A stretch of DNA of 64,000 nt from Pseudomonas frederiksbergensis (lineage in GTDB: Bacteria > Pseudomonadota > Gammaproteobacteria > Pseudomonadales > Pseudomonadaceae), in the NCBI RefSeq assembly GCF_035751725.1, contig NZ_CP142104.1:868001-932000 (forward strand), written 5' to 3'. Of the stretch, positions 13,645 to 23,875 are shown piece by piece; the stretch's first letter is position 1, and each line of letters begins with the position of its first letter. Below the pieces are notes generated by a model. It saw nothing but the letters and a program-made list of their open reading frames with translations, was not told the origin of the DNA and ran no database searches. Position numbers and translations under genes: made by a program.

Positions 13645-14103
13645 GTGTCGAGCAAGCTAGAAGAGTTGCAGGCCTTGTTGGCCCCGGTGGTCGTGGCCCT
13701 AGGCTATGAATGCTGGGGTATTGAGTTTTCGGCTCAAGGTCGCCACTCAATGTTGCGCGTTTATATTGATAAGGAAGGCGGTGTGCTGGTGGACGATTGC
13801 GCCATTGTCAGCCGTCAGATCAGTGGTGTACTGGATGTTGAAGATCCAATCGCCTCCGAATACACCCTTGAAGTTTCCTCGCCTGGCATGGAACGCCCTC
13901 TGTTCACTCTTGAGCAGTTTGCTTCGTTTGCCGGTGAACAAGTGAAAATCAGGCTGCGCTCGCCTTTCGAAGGTCGACGCAACTTCCAAGGCCTTCTACG
14001 CGGTGTAGAAGAGCAGGATGTCGTGGTTCAAGTAGACGAACACGAATTCCTGTTGCCGATCGATATGATCGACAAGGCCAACATTATTCCCAGTTTTGAC
14101 TGA
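13645..14103 (+). CDS. rimP: Ribosome maturation factor RimP
   Basis: The 152-residue factor is needed for 30S maturation. It has an N-terminal alpha/beta domain ([30 protein letters not shown]) and an Sm-like C-terminal half ([33 protein letters not shown]). The start is GTG, with GAGGGGG just upstream; an in-frame ATG at 13609 would add 12 unconserved residues and overlap the leader terminator's end. It leads the rimP-nusA-infB transcription unit. Confidence 0.95.
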   Translation: MSSKLEELQALLAPVVVALGYECWGIEFSAQGRHSMLRVYIDKEGGVLVDDCAIVSRQISGVLDVEDPIASEYTLEVSSPGMERPLFTLEQFASFAGEQVKIRLRSPFEGRRNFQGLLRGVEEQDVVVQVDEHEFLLPIDMIDKANIIPSFD

Positions 14104-14162
14104 TACGTGCCAGATACTGCGGATCCCGCGGATCCAATGGCTTGCGAAAGGCGAGGCGTACG

Positions 14163-15644
14163 ATGAGCAAAGAAGTACTGCTGGTTGTTGAGTCGGTATC
14201 CAATGAAAAGGGCGTACCGGCTAACGTTATTTTTGAAGCGCTGGAGCTGGCCCTGGCCACTGCTACCAAGAAGCGGTTCGAAGACGAAGTTGATTTGCGT
14301 GTGGAAATCAATCGCCACACGGGTGCCTACGAGACGTTCCGTCGCTGGACGGTAGTCGAGGAAGCGGACCTGGACGACCCGGCTATCGAAACCTGGCCGA
14401 GCAAGGTTGCGGAAACGCACCCGGGCGCCAAGGTCGGCGATGTCGTCGAAGAAAAAATCGAGTCCATTGAATTCGGTCGCATCGCTGCACAGACTGCCAA
14501 GCAGGTTATTGTGCAGAAAGTTCGCGAAGCCGAGCGCGCGCAAGTCGTCGACGCTTATCGCGAGCGCCTGGGGGAAATCATCTCCGGCACCGTGAAAAAA
14601 GTGACCCGCGACAACGTGATCGTCGACCTGGGCAACAACGCCGAAGCGTTGCTGGCTCGCGAAGACATCATTTCTCGCGAAACTTTCCGGGTTGGCGTGC
14701 GTTTGCGTGCGCTGCTCAAGGAAATCCGCACCGAGAACCGCGGCCCGCAGCTGATCCTGTCGCGTACTGCGCCGGAGATGCTGATCGAGTTGTTCCGCAT
14801 CGAAGTGCCGGAGATTGCTGAAGGCCTGATCGAAGTCATGGCCGCGTCCCGTGATCCGGGTTCGCGTGCCAAGATCGCGGTCCGCTCCAAGGACAAGCGT
14901 ATCGACCCGCAAGGTGCCTGCATCGGCATGCGTGGTTCGCGTGTCCAGGCCGTATCCGGCGAGTTGGGCGGTGAGCGCGTGGACATCGTCCTGTGGGACG
15001 ACAACCCGGCTCAGTTCGTGATCAATGCCATGTCGCCTGCTGAAGTGGCGGCAATTATCGTCGACGAAGATGCCCATGCCATGGACATCGCCGTTGGCGC
15101 AGACAATCTGGCTCAGGCCATCGGTCGCGGTGGTCAGAACGTGCGTCTGGCCAGCCAATTGACTGGCTGGACCCTGAACGTGATGACCGAATCGGACATC
15201 CAGGCTAAGCAGCAAGCTGAAACCGGCGATATCCTGCGCAACTTCATCGAAGAGCTTGAAGTCGATGAAGAGCTGGCGCAGGTGCTGGTGGATGAAGGCT
15301 TTACCAGCCTGGAAGAGATTGCCTACGTACCGGTGGAGGAAATGCTCAACATCGACGGCTTTGACGAGGAAATCGTCAACGAGCTTCGCGCTCGGGCCAA
15401 GGATCGTTTGTTGACCAAAGCCATCGCTACTGAGGAAAAGCTGGCAGACGCCCATCCGGCCGAAGACCTGCTCTCGCTTGAGGGCATGGACAAGGATTTG
15501 GCGATGGAACTGGCGGTGCGCGGCGTAATTACCCGCGAAGACCTGGCCGAGCAGTCTATTGACGATCTGCTCGACATCGACGGCATTGACGATGATCGTG
15601 CCGGCAAGTTGATCATGGCCGCCCGAGCCCACTGGTTCGAGTAA
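14163..15644 (+). CDS. nusA: Transcription termination/antitermination factor NusA
   Basis: The 493-residue RNA polymerase-binding factor contains an N-terminal domain (about 1-130), an S1 domain (about 135-200), tandem KH domains ([18 protein letters not shown] and [14 protein letters not shown]), and two C-terminal acidic repeats with helix-hairpin-helix form (about 365-493). ATG 14163 matches the family N-terminus [10 protein letters not shown]. It lies in the conserved rimP-nusA-infB cluster, 59 bp after rimP. Confidence 0.97.
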   Translation: MSKEVLLVVESVSNEKGVPANVIFEALELALATATKKRFEDEVDLRVEINRHTGAYETFRRWTVVEEADLDDPAIETWPSKVAETHPGAKVGDVVEEKIESIEFGRIAAQTAKQVIVQKVREAERAQVVDAYRERLGEIISGTVKKVTRDNVIVDLGNNAEALLAREDIISRETFRVGVRLRALLKEIRTENRGPQLILSRTAPEMLIELFRIEVPEIAEGLIEVMAASRDPGSRAKIAVRSKDKRIDPQGACIGMRGSRVQAVSGELGGERVDIVLWDDNPAQFVINAMSPAEVAAIIVDEDAHAMDIAVGADNLAQAIGRGGQNVRLASQLTGWTLNVMTESDIQAKQQAETGDILRNFIEELEVDEELAQVLVDEGFTSLEEIAYVPVEEMLNIDGFDEEIVNELRARAKDRLLTKAIATEEKLADAHPAEDLLSLEGMDKDLAMELAVRGVITREDLAEQSIDDLLDIDGIDDDRAGKLIMAARAHWFE

Positions 15645-15671
15645 TTAGGCGCGGCCTGAGGAGAGAAGTGC

Positions 15672-18191
15672 ATGACGCAAGTCACGGTGAAACAACTGGC
15701 CGATGAGGTCAAAACACCGGTAGAGCGCCTGTTGCAGCAGATGCGTGAGGCAGGTCTGCCGCACACCGCCGCCGAGGAACATGTGACCGACAGTGAGAAG
15801 CAGTCCCTGCTGACTCACCTGAAGAGCAGTCACAAGGCGAAAGTGGAAGAACCGCGCAAGATCACTCTGCAGCGTAAAACCACCAGCACCCTGCGTGTTG
15901 CCGGTAGCAAAAGCATCAGCGTTGAAGTACGCAAGAAGAAAGTCTTCGTACAGCGCAGCCCGGAAGAAATCGAAGCCGAGCGTAAACGCGAACTGGAAGA
16001 ACGTCGCGCAGTAGAAAATGCTGCTCGCCAGAAGGCTGAAGAAGAAGCCAAGCGTCGTGCTGAAGAAGAAGCGCGTCGCCAGCCTGCTGCTGCGCAACCC
16101 GCTCCGACCGAAGCTGTCGAGGCTGTTGCCTCGGTTGCCGAACCTGTGCGCGAAGCCGCTCCAGTCGTAGCGCCGGCGCCGGCTCCGGCCGATACCCGCA
16201 AGCGCGACGAACAGCGTCGTCCGGACAAGCCACGTGCCGACGACAACCGTCGTGGTAGTGGCGATGGCGAGCGCAAGAACGCTCCTCATCGCGCTTCGGT
16301 CAAGGAAAAGGCGCCGGCACCACGCGTTGCGCCTCGTACTACTGACGAAGAAAGCGATGGCTTCCGTCGCGGCGGTCGCGGCAAGGCCAAGCTGAAGAAA
16401 CGCAACGCCCACGGTTTCCAGAGCCCAACCGGCCCTGTCGTGCGCGAAGTGAAGATCGGCGAGACCATCACTGTGGGCGACCTGGCCCAGCAGATGTCGG
16501 TCAAGGCTGCTGAAATCATCAAGTTCATGTTCAAGCTGGGCACCCCGGCCACCATCAACCAGGTGCTGGACCAGGAAACTGCCCAGCTGGTCGCCGAAGA
16601 GCTGGGCCACAAAGTGACCCTCGTCAGCGACACCGCCCTGGAAGATTCCCTGGCCGAGTCGCTGAAGTTCGAAGGTGAAGCGGTTGCCCGTGCGCCGGTC
16701 GTGACCGTCATGGGTCACGTTGACCACGGTAAGACCTCGCTGCTCGACTATATCCGTCGTGCGAAGGTTGCCGCTGGCGAAGCTGGCGGTATTACCCAGC
16801 ACATCGGCGCCTACCACGTTGAAACCGACCGCGGCATGGTGACGTTCCTCGACACCCCTGGTCACGCCGCGTTTACCGCGATGCGTGCCCGTGGTGCCAA
16901 GGCGACCGACATCGTGATCCTGGTGGTTGCAGCGGACGACGGTGTCATGCCGCAAACCATCGAAGCCGTTCAGCATGCCCAGGCTGCTGGCGTGCCGCTG
17001 GTGGTTGCAGTGAACAAGATCGACAAGCCGGGCGCTGATCTCGATCGCATCCGCAGCGAACTGTCGGTTCACGGCGTGACCTCCGAAGAATGGGGTGGCG
17101 ACACGCCATTTGTTCCGGTTTCGGCGAAGATGGGTACTGGCGTCGACGAACTGCTCGAAGCCGTCCTGTTGCAGGCCGAGGTTCTGGAATTGACCGCTAC
17201 GCCTTCGGCGCCTGGCCGTGGTGTGGTTGTTGAATCGCGCCTCGACAAGGGCCGCGGCCCGGTGGCAACCGTGCTGGTTCAAGACGGTACCCTGCGTCAA
17301 GGCGACATGGTGCTGGTTGGCTCGAACTATGGCCGCGTGCGCGCCATGCTCGACGAGAACGGCAAGCCAATCAAGGAAGCCGGTCCGGCTATTCCGGTCG
17401 AGATTCTCGGCCTGGACGGTACTCCGGACGCTGGCGATGAGATGAGCGTTGTGGCTGACGAGAAGAAAGCCCGTGAAGTTGCTCTGTTCCGTCAAGGCAA
17501 GTTCCGCGAAGTCAAGCTGGCCCGTGCTCACGCCGGCAAGCTGGAAAACATCTTCGAAAACATGGGCCAGGAAGAGAAGAAGACGCTTAACATCGTCCTC
17601 AAATCCGACGTCCGTGGTTCGTTGGAAGCGTTGAACGGCGCCTTGAATGGCCTGGGTAACGACGAAGTGCAAGTGCGTGTGGTCGGTGGCGGCGTCGGTG
17701 GTATCACCGAATCCGATGCCAACCTGGCACTGGCTTCCAACGCTGTACTGTTCGGCTTCAACGTGCGTGCCGATGCTGGCGCTCGCAAGATCGTCGAGCA
17801 GGAAGGCCTGGACATGCGTTACTACAACGTGATCTACGACATCATTGAAGACGTCAAGAAAGCGTTGACCGGTATGTTGGGCAGCGACGTGCGGGAGAAC
17901 ATCCTGGGCGTGGCCGAAGTTCGCGACGTGTTCCGTTCGCCGAAATTTGGTGCCATCGCCGGTTGCATGGTGATCGAAGGTGTCGTTCACCGTAACCGTC
18001 CGATCCGTGTACTGCGTGAAGACATCGTTATTTTCGAAGGCGAGCTGGAATCCCTGCGTCGCTTCAAGGATGACGCTTCCGAAGTACGTGCCGGCATGGA
18101 ATGCGGTATTGGCGTCAAGAGCTACAACGACGTCAAGGTCGGTGACAAGATCGAAGTCTTCGAGAAGGTCCAGGTTGCTCGCAGCCTCTGA
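15672..18191 (+). CDS. infB: Translation initiation factor IF-2
   Basis: The 839-residue GTPase delivers fMet-tRNA to the 30S subunit and promotes subunit joining. N-terminal helical IF2N domain; long charged Lys/Arg/Glu and Ala/Pro-rich linker (about 90-240); second IF2N motif; and G domain with GHVDHGKT at 348-355, DTPGH and NKID. Domains II-IV include the C-terminal fMet-tRNA binding barrel. ATG 15672 is preceded by GAGGAGAG. It is 27 bp downstream of nusA. Confidence 0.97.
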   Translation: MTQVTVKQLADEVKTPVERLLQQMREAGLPHTAAEEHVTDSEKQSLLTHLKSSHKAKVEEPRKITLQRKTTSTLRVAGSKSISVEVRKKKVFVQRSPEEIEAERKRELEERRAVENAARQKAEEEAKRRAEEEARRQPAAAQPAPTEAVEAVASVAEPVREAAPVVAPAPAPADTRKRDEQRRPDKPRADDNRRGSGDGERKNAPHRASVKEKAPAPRVAPRTTDEESDGFRRGGRGKAKLKKRNAHGFQSPTGPVVREVKIGETITVGDLAQQMSVKAAEIIKFMFKLGTPATINQVLDQETAQLVAEELGHKVTLVSDTALEDSLAESLKFEGEAVARAPVVTVMGHVDHGKTSLLDYIRRAKVAAGEAGGITQHIGAYHVETDRGMVTFLDTPGHAAFTAMRARGAKATDIVILVVAADDGVMPQTIEAVQHAQAAGVPLVVAVNKIDKPGADLDRIRSELSVHGVTSEEWGGDTPFVPVSAKMGTGVDELLEAVLLQAEVLELTATPSAPGRGVVVESRLDKGRGPVATVLVQDGTLRQGDMVLVGSNYGRVRAMLDENGKPIKEAGPAIPVEILGLDGTPDAGDEMSVVADEKKAREVALFRQGKFREVKLARAHAGKLENIFENMGQEEKKTLNIVLKSDVRGSLEALNGALNGLGNDEVQVRVVGGGVGGITESDANLALASNAVLFGFNVRADAGARKIVEQEGLDMRYYNVIYDIIEDVKKALTGMLGSDVRENILGVAEVRDVFRSPKFGAIAGCMVIEGVVHRNRPIRVLREDIVIFEGELESLRRFKDDASEVRAGMECGIGVKSYNDVKVGDKIEVFEKVQVARSL

Positions 18192-18262
18192 CTCGCGCAC
18201 TTCAAGAGCCGCACCGGGCATTTGCATGAACATGCATTGCCTCGCTGGCGGACTCTAAACGC

Positions 18263-18296
18263 AACGCCCGGTCTGGCTTTTGCCAGGCCGGGCGTT
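18263..18296 (+). terminator. Hairpin between infB and rbfA
   Basis: AACGCCCGG..TGGC-TTTT-GCCA..CCGGGCGTTT is a long stem with only a short T-run. It may terminate part of the nusA-infB transcripts before rbfA. Confidence 0.6.
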
Positions 18297-18350
18297 TGCC
18301 GCTTTCAGACCTCGCGGGTTTCACCGTGGGGCAGTAACAGGTAACAAGAC

Positions 18351-18752
18351 ATGGCAAAAGAATACAGCCGTACCCAACGAATCGGCGATCAGATGCAGCG
18401 CGAGCTGGCCCAACTGATCCGTCGCGAAGTCAAAGACCCGCGCGTTGGCCTGGTCACCATTACCGCCGTGGAAGTTAGCCGTGACGTCGGTCATGCAAAG
18501 ATTTTCATCACCGTGATGGGGCAGGACAGCGCCGAAGAAATCGCCCAGAGCATCAAGGTGCTCAACTCGGCTGCCGGTTTCCTGCGTATGCAGTTGGCCC
18601 GGGAGATGAAGCTGCGCAGCGTTCCACAGTTGCACTTCCATTACGACGAAAGCGTCGTGCGTGGCGCGCACCTGTCGGCGTTGATCGAGCGCGCCGTGGC
18701 TGAAGACAGCCAACACCCGGCGGCGCCTGAACCCGAAGACACCAAGGAGTAA
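18351..18752 (+). CDS. rbfA: Ribosome-binding factor A
   Basis: The 133-residue KH-like protein binds 30S precursors and aids 16S rRNA 5'-end maturation and cold adaptation. It starts [23 protein letters not shown], with [19 protein letters not shown] and [14 protein letters not shown] as family motifs and an acidic tail. ATG 18351 is preceded by a purine-rich site. truB begins 3 bp after its stop. Confidence 0.96.
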   Translation: MAKEYSRTQRIGDQMQRELAQLIRREVKDPRVGLVTITAVEVSRDVGHAKIFITVMGQDSAEEIAQSIKVLNSAAGFLRMQLAREMKLRSVPQLHFHYDESVVRGAHLSALIERAVAEDSQHPAAPEPEDTKE

Positions 18753-18755
18753 TCG

Positions 18756-19673
18756 GTGGCTCAGGTCAAACGTATCCGTCGTAACGTCAGCGGTATCATC
18801 CTGCTCGACAAGCCGCTGGGGTTCACCTCCAACGCAGCCTTGCAGAAAGTTCGCTGGCTGCTCAATGCCGAGAAGGCCGGCCACACCGGCAGCCTCGATC
18901 CGCTGGCCACTGGCGTCCTGCCGCTGTGCTTTGGCGAGGCGACCAAGTTCTCCCAGTACCTGCTCGATTCCGACAAGGGCTATGAAACCCTGGCGCAGTT
19001 GGGCAAGACCACCACCACGGCGGACGCCGAAGGTGAGGTTTTGCTGGAACGCCCGGTGACCGTTGGTCAGGCGGATATCGAAGCGGTGCTGCCGAAATTT
19101 CGCGGGCAAATCAGTCAGATACCGCCGATGTACTCCGCTTTGAAGCGCGATGGACAGCCGTTGTACAAACTGGCCCGTGCAGGCGAGGTAGTGGAGCGCG
19201 AACCGCGTTCTGTTACTATTGCGCGCTTGGAATTACTGGCTTTTAACGGTAATACTGCGCGGCTGGCTGTGGATTGCAGCAAGGGCACCTATATCCGGAC
19301 CCTGGTGGAGGATATAGGTGAGCAGCTCGGTTGCGGTGCGTACGTGGCAGAATTGCGACGGACCCAGGCCGGACCTTTCACCTTGGCCCAGACGGTCACG
19401 CTGGAAGAACTCGAAGCGGTGCATGCCGAAGGCGGGAACGAAGCGGTCGACCGTTTCCTGATGCCATCGGACAGTGGCTTGCTCGACTGGCCGCTGCTGC
19501 AGTTCTCTGAACACAGTGCGTTCTACTGGCTCAACGGCCAGCCCGTACGTGCCCCGGATGCGCCGAAGTTCGGCATGGTCCGGGTACAGGATCACAACGG
19601 TCGTTTCATCGGTATTGGTGAAGTGAGCGAAGACGGGCGCATTGCGCCGCGTCGACTGATTCGGTCGGAATGA
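18756..19673 (+). CDS. truB: tRNA pseudouridine-55 synthase
   Basis: The 305-residue enzyme isomerises U55 in the tRNA T-loop. The catalytic aspartate is Asp48 in [26 protein letters not shown] and a C-terminal PUA-like domain (about 250-305) follow. The start is GTG at 18756 with GGAG 8 bp upstream, and it overlaps the control of rbfA (3-bp gap), implying coupled translation. Confidence 0.96.
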   Translation: MAQVKRIRRNVSGIILLDKPLGFTSNAALQKVRWLLNAEKAGHTGSLDPLATGVLPLCFGEATKFSQYLLDSDKGYETLAQLGKTTTTADAEGEVLLERPVTVGQADIEAVLPKFRGQISQIPPMYSALKRDGQPLYKLARAGEVVEREPRSVTIARLELLAFNGNTARLAVDCSKGTYIRTLVEDIGEQLGCGAYVAELRRTQAGPFTLAQTVTLEELEAVHAEGGNEAVDRFLMPSDSGLLDWPLLQFSEHSAFYWLNGQPVRAPDAPKFGMVRVQDHNGRFIGIGEVSEDGRIAPRRLIRSE

Positions 19674-19746
19674 CCGGAACCAGCCTGCGTAACAACAGGT
19701 TGGCGAGTGTGGCTGTTAACAGGCACGGTCACTACTCATTTATAGA

Positions 19747-19797
19747 TACAGGGATTTGTCCCTGGCCTGTTGGTACGGTTTCCCCGGAAACGGTACC
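19747..19797 (+). promoter_or_regulatory. Structured rpsO leader
   Basis: Two hairpins precede rpsO: CAGGGA-TTTG-TCCCTG (19749-19764) and a 26-bp near-palindrome (19772-19797) whose arms GGTACgGTTTCC and GGAAACgGTACC enclose CC. The second ends 18 bp before the S15 start codon, next to AGAGGAAA. S15 represses its own mRNA through leader structure in E. coli, so a similar role is possible here. Confidence 0.5.
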
Positions 19798-19815
19798 TCA
19801 CAAGAGGAAAGCCAC

Positions 19816-20085
19816 ATGGCACTCAGCGTTGAAGAAAAAGCTCAGATCGTGACCGACTACCAGCAAGCTGTTGGTGATACTGGTTCGCCAGAAGTGCAAG
19901 TTGCACTGCTGACCGCCAACATCAACAAACTGCAAGGTCACTTCAAGGCCAACGGTAAAGATCACCACTCCCGTCGTGGTCTGATCCGCATGGTAAACCA
20001 GCGTCGCAAGCTGCTGGATTACCTCAAGGGCAAGGACGTTAATCGTTACAGCACCTTGATCGGTCGCCTGGGTCTGCGTCGCTAA
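19816..20085 (+). CDS. rpsO: 30S ribosomal protein S15
   Basis: The 89-residue protein binds the 16S rRNA central domain. It reads [17 protein letters not shown] with [20 protein letters not shown] and [20 protein letters not shown], the S15 signature, and ends GRLGLRR. ATG 19816 follows AGAGGAAA. It is adjacent to pnp, as in most gamma-proteobacteria, where the two genes share transcripts. Confidence 0.97.
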   Translation: MALSVEEKAQIVTDYQQAVGDTGSPEVQVALLTANINKLQGHFKANGKDHHSRRGLIRMVNQRRKLLDYLKGKDVNRYSTLIGRLGLRR

Positions 20086-20262
20086 TCAGCGATTGCGCTA
20101 TGAGGTTGGTTGTCTGCCAGTTGCCGGCGTTCTGCGTTGGCGACCGGCAGGCTCCCAGCCTCAAGTTTTATCTGGACAGTCGTTGGGCCGATTCCCCGCA
20201 CTGCCCAAGAATTTCGTTAAAGAAGACAAGTTCCCCAAGAGCCACAAAGAAGGTAGGACACC

Positions 20263-22368
20263 GTGAACCCGGTAATCAAAAAATTCCAGTTCGGTCAGTC
20301 GACCGTTACCCTCGAGACTGGCCGTATCGCCCGTCAGGCCTCCGGCGCAGTGCTGGTCACCGTTGACGATGACGTCAGCGTATTGGTGACCGTTGTCGGT
20401 GCCAAGCAAGCCGATCCAGGCAAGGGTTTCTTCCCTCTGTCTGTCCACTACCAGGAAAAGACTTACGCTGCCGGTAAGATTCCTGGCGGTTTCTTCAAGC
20501 GCGAAGGCCGTCCTTCCGAGAAAGAAACCCTGACTTCCCGACTGATCGACCGTCCGATCCGTCCGCTTTTCCCAGAAGGTTTCATGAACGAAGTGCAGGT
20601 TGTCTGCACCGTCGTGTCCACCAGCAAGAAGACCGATCCGGACATCGCTGCGATGATCGGTACCTCGGCTGCCCTGGCCATCTCCGGCATTCCTTTCGAT
20701 GGCCCGATCGGCGCTGCCCGCGTTGCGTTCCACGAAAGCACCGGCTACCTGCTGAACCCGACCTACGAGCAACTGAAGGCTTCCAGCCTGGACATGGTCG
20801 TAGCCGGTACTTCCGAAGCCGTGCTGATGGTTGAATCCGAAGCCAAAGAGCTGACCGAAGACCAGATGCTGGGCGCCGTCCTGTTCGCCCACGACGAGTT
20901 CCAGGCAGTGATCAACGCCGTCAAGGAACTGGCCGCCGAAGCCGCCAAGCCAACCTGGACCTGGGCTCCACAGCCAGAAGCCACCGAACTGCTGGGCGCG
21001 ATCCGTGCCGAGTTCGGCGAAGCGATTTCCCAGGCCTACACCATCACCATCAAGGCCGACCGCTACGCGCGCCTGGGCGAGCTGAAAGACCAGGTCGTTG
21101 CCAAGTTCTCCGGCGAAGAAGGCCAGCCATCGTCCAGCGACGTGAAGGCGGCTTTCGGTGAAATCGAATACCGCACCGTCCGCGAAAACATCGTCAACGG
21201 CAAGCCACGTATCGACGGTCGCGACACCCGTACCGTACGTCCGCTGAACATCGAAGTCGGCGTCCTGCCAAAGACCCACGGTTCGGCATTGTTCACCCGT
21301 GGCGAGACCCAGGCCCTGGTCGTTGCAACACTGGGCACCGCCCGTGACGCGCAACTGCTCGACACCCTGGAAGGCGAAAAGAAAGACCCGTTCATGCTGC
21401 ACTACAACTTCCCTCCGTTCTCGGTAGGCGAGTGTGGTCGCATGGGTGGTGCTGGTCGCCGCGAAATCGGTCACGGCCGTCTGGCTCGTCGTTCGGTCCA
21501 GGCCATGCTGCCGGCCGCTGACGTGTTCCCGTACACCATCCGCGTGGTATCGGAAATCACCGAATCCAACGGTTCGAGCTCGATGGCTTCGGTCTGCGGC
21601 GCTTCCCTGGCCTTGATGGACGCTGGTGTGCCGATGAAGGCACCGGTTGCCGGTATCGCCATGGGCCTGGTTAAAGAAGGCGAGAAATTCGCCGTCCTGA
21701 CCGACATCCTGGGTGACGAAGACCACCTGGGCGACATGGACTTCAAAGTGGCCGGTACCGCCAAAGGCGTCACCGCGCTGCAGATGGACATCAAGATCAA
21801 GGGCATCACCGAAGAGATCATGGAAATCGCCCTGGGCCAAGCCCTGGAAGCGCGCCTGAATATCCTCGGCCAGATGAACCAGGTCATCGGTCAGTCCCGC
21901 ACCGAGCTGTCGGAAAATGCTCCGACCATGATCGCGATGAAAATCGACACCGACAAGATCCGTGACGTCATCGGTAAAGGCGGCGCGACCATCCGTGCGA
22001 TCTGCGAAGAAACCAAGGCTTCGATCGACATCGAAGACGACGGTTCGATCAAGATCTTCGGCGAAACCAAGGAAGCGGCAGAAGCAGCACGCCAGCGCGT
22101 CCTGGGTATTACCGCAGAAGCCGAGATCGGCAAGATCTACGTCGGCAAGGTTGAGCGCATCGTCGACTTCGGCGCGTTCGTCAACATCCTGCCGGGCAAG
22201 GACGGTCTGGTTCACATCTCCATGCTGAGCGATGCTCGCGTCGAGAAAGTGACCGACATCCTCAAAGAAGGCCAGGAAGTGGAAGTGCTGGTACTGGACG
22301 TGGACAACCGCGGCCGTATCAAGCTGTCCATCAAGGACGTCGCAGCAGCCAAGGCATCGGGCGTTTAA
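20263..22368 (+). CDS. pnp: Polyribonucleotide nucleotidyltransferase (PNPase)
   Basis: The 701-residue enzyme is a phosphorolytic 3'-5' exoribonuclease of the degradosome. There are two RNase PH-like domains (about 5-230 and 310-545, with [15 protein letters not shown] and the active-site region [15 protein letters not shown]), a KH domain ([15 protein letters not shown]) and an S1 domain ([19 protein letters not shown]). The start is GTG at 20263, with AGGTAGGA upstream. It is 177 bp downstream of rpsO; that gap shows no other gene. Confidence 0.97.
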   Translation: MNPVIKKFQFGQSTVTLETGRIARQASGAVLVTVDDDVSVLVTVVGAKQADPGKGFFPLSVHYQEKTYAAGKIPGGFFKREGRPSEKETLTSRLIDRPIRPLFPEGFMNEVQVVCTVVSTSKKTDPDIAAMIGTSAALAISGIPFDGPIGAARVAFHESTGYLLNPTYEQLKASSLDMVVAGTSEAVLMVESEAKELTEDQMLGAVLFAHDEFQAVINAVKELAAEAAKPTWTWAPQPEATELLGAIRAEFGEAISQAYTITIKADRYARLGELKDQVVAKFSGEEGQPSSSDVKAAFGEIEYRTVRENIVNGKPRIDGRDTRTVRPLNIEVGVLPKTHGSALFTRGETQALVVATLGTARDAQLLDTLEGEKKDPFMLHYNFPPFSVGECGRMGGAGRREIGHGRLARRSVQAMLPAADVFPYTIRVVSEITESNGSSSMASVCGASLALMDAGVPMKAPVAGIAMGLVKEGEKFAVLTDILGDEDHLGDMDFKVAGTAKGVTALQMDIKIKGITEEIMEIALGQALEARLNILGQMNQVIGQSRTELSENAPTMIAMKIDTDKIRDVIGKGGATIRAICEETKASIDIEDDGSIKIFGETKEAAEAARQRVLGITAEAEIGKIYVGKVERIVDFGAFVNILPGKDGLVHISMLSDARVEKVTDILKEGQEVEVLVLDVDNRGRIKLSIKDVAAAKASGV

Positions 22369-22397
22369 TCGGCCCCTCGCTTAGCCGCTGAACAAGC

Positions 22398-22424
22398 AAA
22401 CGCCCCGACTGGTTCGGGGCGTTT
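22398..22424 (+). terminator. Terminator after pnp
   Basis: AAACGCCCCGA-CTGG-TTCGGGGCGTTTT, 30 bp after the pnp stop. Confidence 0.9.
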
Positions 22425-22493
22425 TGCTGTGTGGCGAAAATCCCTGCCTGGCAGGTTGCCTGGCTACAGGGGACGGTGCTAGTTTTAGCCACC

Positions 22494-22569
22494 GCCCGTG
22501 TAGCTCAGTCGGTAGAGCAGCGCACTCGTAACGCGAAGGTCGCAGGTTCGATTCCTGTCTCGGGCACCA
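22494..22569 (+). tRNA. tRNA-Thr-like gene (anticodon CGT)
   Basis: A 76-nt tRNA with encoded CCA, D-arm GCTCAGTCGGTAGAGC, T-arm GCAGG-TTCGATT-CCTGT and anticodon CGT in loop CTCGTAA. By comparison with E. coli thrW it is tRNA-Thr(CGU). Two positions are unusual: T6 faces T67 in the acceptor stem, and A31 faces C39 at the base of the anticodon stem. It may be functional or starting to decay. hicBA lies immediately downstream in the opposite direction. Confidence 0.85.
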
Positions 22570-22586
22570 GGGTTCTACATTCGCCT

Positions 22587-22928
22587 TTATGCGTGATGCT
22601 GTAGATATTCGTTCAGTGCCTGGCGTGTCAGGTCATTCAGCGACACATTTTGCCGGGTTGCCGCCAAAGCGGCTGCCAGATGCAGATCGTGCCCGATACG
22701 AACATTGAATGATCCCTTGCACGGAATCTCTGGCTTCTGCCCAAGCTGCTCGCAGGTTTGTAGATAGTCATCCACCGCCTCGCGAAAAGCTGCTTCCAGC
22801 TCAGCCACGGTTTGCCCTTCATAACTCACCAGCGCCCTGATGAATAAGAGCTTTCCAAACAGGCATTTGTCTTCGGTGCTCGCTTCAATTGAGCCGACAT
22901 AGCCTTTGTATTGCAGCTGGGGGTTCAT
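22587..22928 (-). CDS. hicB: HicB-type antitoxin
   Basis: The 113-residue protein has the HicB layout: an N-terminal partial RNase H-like domain (KGYVGSIEASTED, YEGQTVAELEAAFREAVDDYL) and a C-terminal ribbon-helix-helix segment (FNVRIGHDLHLAAALAATR, LNDLTRQALNEYL). HicB neutralises the HicA mRNA interferase and represses the operon. It lies downstream of hicA, and its ATG overlaps the hicA stop (ATGA). It converges on the tRNA-Thr gene. Confidence 0.88.
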   Translation of the reverse strand: MNPQLQYKGYVGSIEASTEDKCLFGKLLFIRALVSYEGQTVAELEAAFREAVDDYLQTCEQLGQKPEIPCKGSFNVRIGHDLHLAAALAATRQNVSLNDLTRQALNEYLQHHA

Positions 22929-23176
22929 GGAATCAGGCCTCCTGTTTTCAATTGCTCAATAATCTGGCGTCTTATATACGCTTTGAGATCATTTCCGGGA
23001 TGCGGCTTGTGCAGGTTGTTCATTGCATTCGGGTCTCCATTGTCGAATTTGACCCTACTGCCTGACCCTTCTAATTGGGAATAGCCAAGCCGACATAACA
23101 GCGTGACAAGCTCCGACCAAGTGAATGCGCTTTGCCCGTTGAGTAGCTTTGCGAGAAGTTTTTCATTCTTTGACAT
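22925..23176 (-). CDS. hicA: HicA-type mRNA interferase toxin
   Basis: The 83-residue protein starts MSKNEKLLAKLLNG and contains FTWSELVTLLCRLGYSQLEGSGSRVKF, then LHKPHPGNDLKAYIRRQII and LKTGGLIP. This is the double-stranded-RNA-binding-like HicA fold of the subgroup with GSR in place of the GSHH motif and a conserved LHKPHPG. Toxicity would come from mRNA cleavage. ATG 23176 gives normal HicA length; an upstream in-frame TTG (23194) falls inside the promoter palindrome and is unlikely. It is the first gene of the hicAB operon. Confidence 0.85.
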   Translation of the reverse strand: MSKNEKLLAKLLNGQSAFTWSELVTLLCRLGYSQLEGSGSRVKFDNGDPNAMNNLHKPHPGNDLKAYIRRQIIEQLKTGGLIP

Positions 23177-23189
23177 GAATGCTTTTTCT

Positions 23190-23226
23190 TGCAACTGAAT
23201 ATAGTTGCATGCTCTTGAACGGTCAA
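23190..23226 (-). promoter_or_regulatory. hicAB promoter with operator palindrome
   Basis: On the minus strand, TTGACC (23226-23221), a 17-bp spacer and TATATT (23203-23198) form a strong promoter. The -10 sits inside the inverted repeat TGCAACT-ATATTC-AGTTGCA (23209-23190), a likely operator for the HicB ribbon-helix-helix domain. Transcription would begin about 15 bp before the hicA ATG. Confidence 0.7.
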
Positions 23227-23531
23227 TGGATAGGCTTCTGTTCGTCGAAACCCGGGTAAGGAAGGTGGAAATTTATACGGGGTGAATTCCGGGTATGGAA
23301 ACGAGAAACTGTAACCGCGCACATACCTCGCACCTGCACTCGATTCCAGTTGTTGCACTGGCTTTCGTCTCTGTTAGGATTCCTTGTCCCAAAAAACAAA
23401 CACCGTTGTTTTCAGATGATCCCCCGAATGGTTCTGAAGGCCAGGTAAACCGGGCTTCCAACGGCTTCCTGCGTCAGAGAGATCCTTGATGATCCAGATC
23501 CATCTTCCATTCCCAGATCAGCGAGAACGCC
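23227..23531. other. Gap between hicA promoter and the next gene
   Basis: About 305 bp. An open frame of 64 codons at 23295-23489 has no ribosome site and a low-complexity translation, so I do not call it. Nothing else recognisable; it presumably holds the promoter of the gene at 23532. Confidence 0.5.
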
Positions 23532-23837
23532 ATGAACGCTAAAGAATTGACCCAAGAAGCCAGGCACGCAGAAGCCCTGCGCCAATATGCCTCGGACACG
23601 CCTCAGTTACTGGAAGAGATCAAGGACCTGAGCCCCGATGATCAAAAAGACCAGCTCCAGTGGGCGTTCGAGGACGAGGCCGAAGCCCAGGGGCTGCAGC
23701 CTTGGGAGCTGACGCTCAAATACACCAGCACGCCTGAAGAGTTCGAGACGCAGCGCCTTGCCTTGCACAAGGAGGCTGCCGAGGTGTTGGGTGTGGAATG
23801 GGATGAATACTGCGAGATGAACAATCTGGTGGTCTGA
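23532..23837 (+). CDS. Small conserved protein of unknown function
   Basis: A 101-residue acidic, mostly helical protein beginning MNAKELTQEARHAEALRQYA, with WAFEDEAEAQGLQPWELTLKY and EVLGVEWDEYCEMNNLVV. No signal peptide or membrane segment. It resembles a small Pseudomonas family I associate with DUF6388, but this is from memory. The site GCGAGAA before ATG is modest. A strong bidirectional terminator follows. Confidence 0.75.
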   Translation: MNAKELTQEARHAEALRQYASDTPQLLEEIKDLSPDDQKDQLQWAFEDEAEAQGLQPWELTLKYTSTPEEFETQRLALHKEAAEVLGVEWDEYCEMNNLVV

Positions 23838-23840
23838 AGA

Positions 23841-23872
23841 AAACGCCAGCCTTTCAAGGCTGGCGTTTTTTC
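23841..23872. terminator. Bidirectional terminator
   Basis: AACGCCAGCCTT-TC-AAGGCTGGCGTT with A-runs on the left and T6 on the right, between the 23532 gene and the end of nadC on the other strand. Confidence 0.9.
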
Positions 23873-23875
23873 TTG

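Noticed and set aside
15645..18233. 862-codon open frame antisense to infB
   Set aside because: Same codon-bias artefact; His/Asp/Phe-rich translation, no ribosome site.
20161..22215. 684-codon open frame antisense to pnp
   Set aside because: Mirror frame of a conserved gene with no recognisable domain.
23295..23489. 64-codon frame between hicA and the 23532 gene
   Set aside because: No ribosome site and composition unlike a protein; probably chance.
22570..23531. tRNA-targeted integrated element at tRNA-Thr
   Set aside because: No integrase and no second copy of the tRNA 3' end was seen; a hicAB pair alone is not enough.
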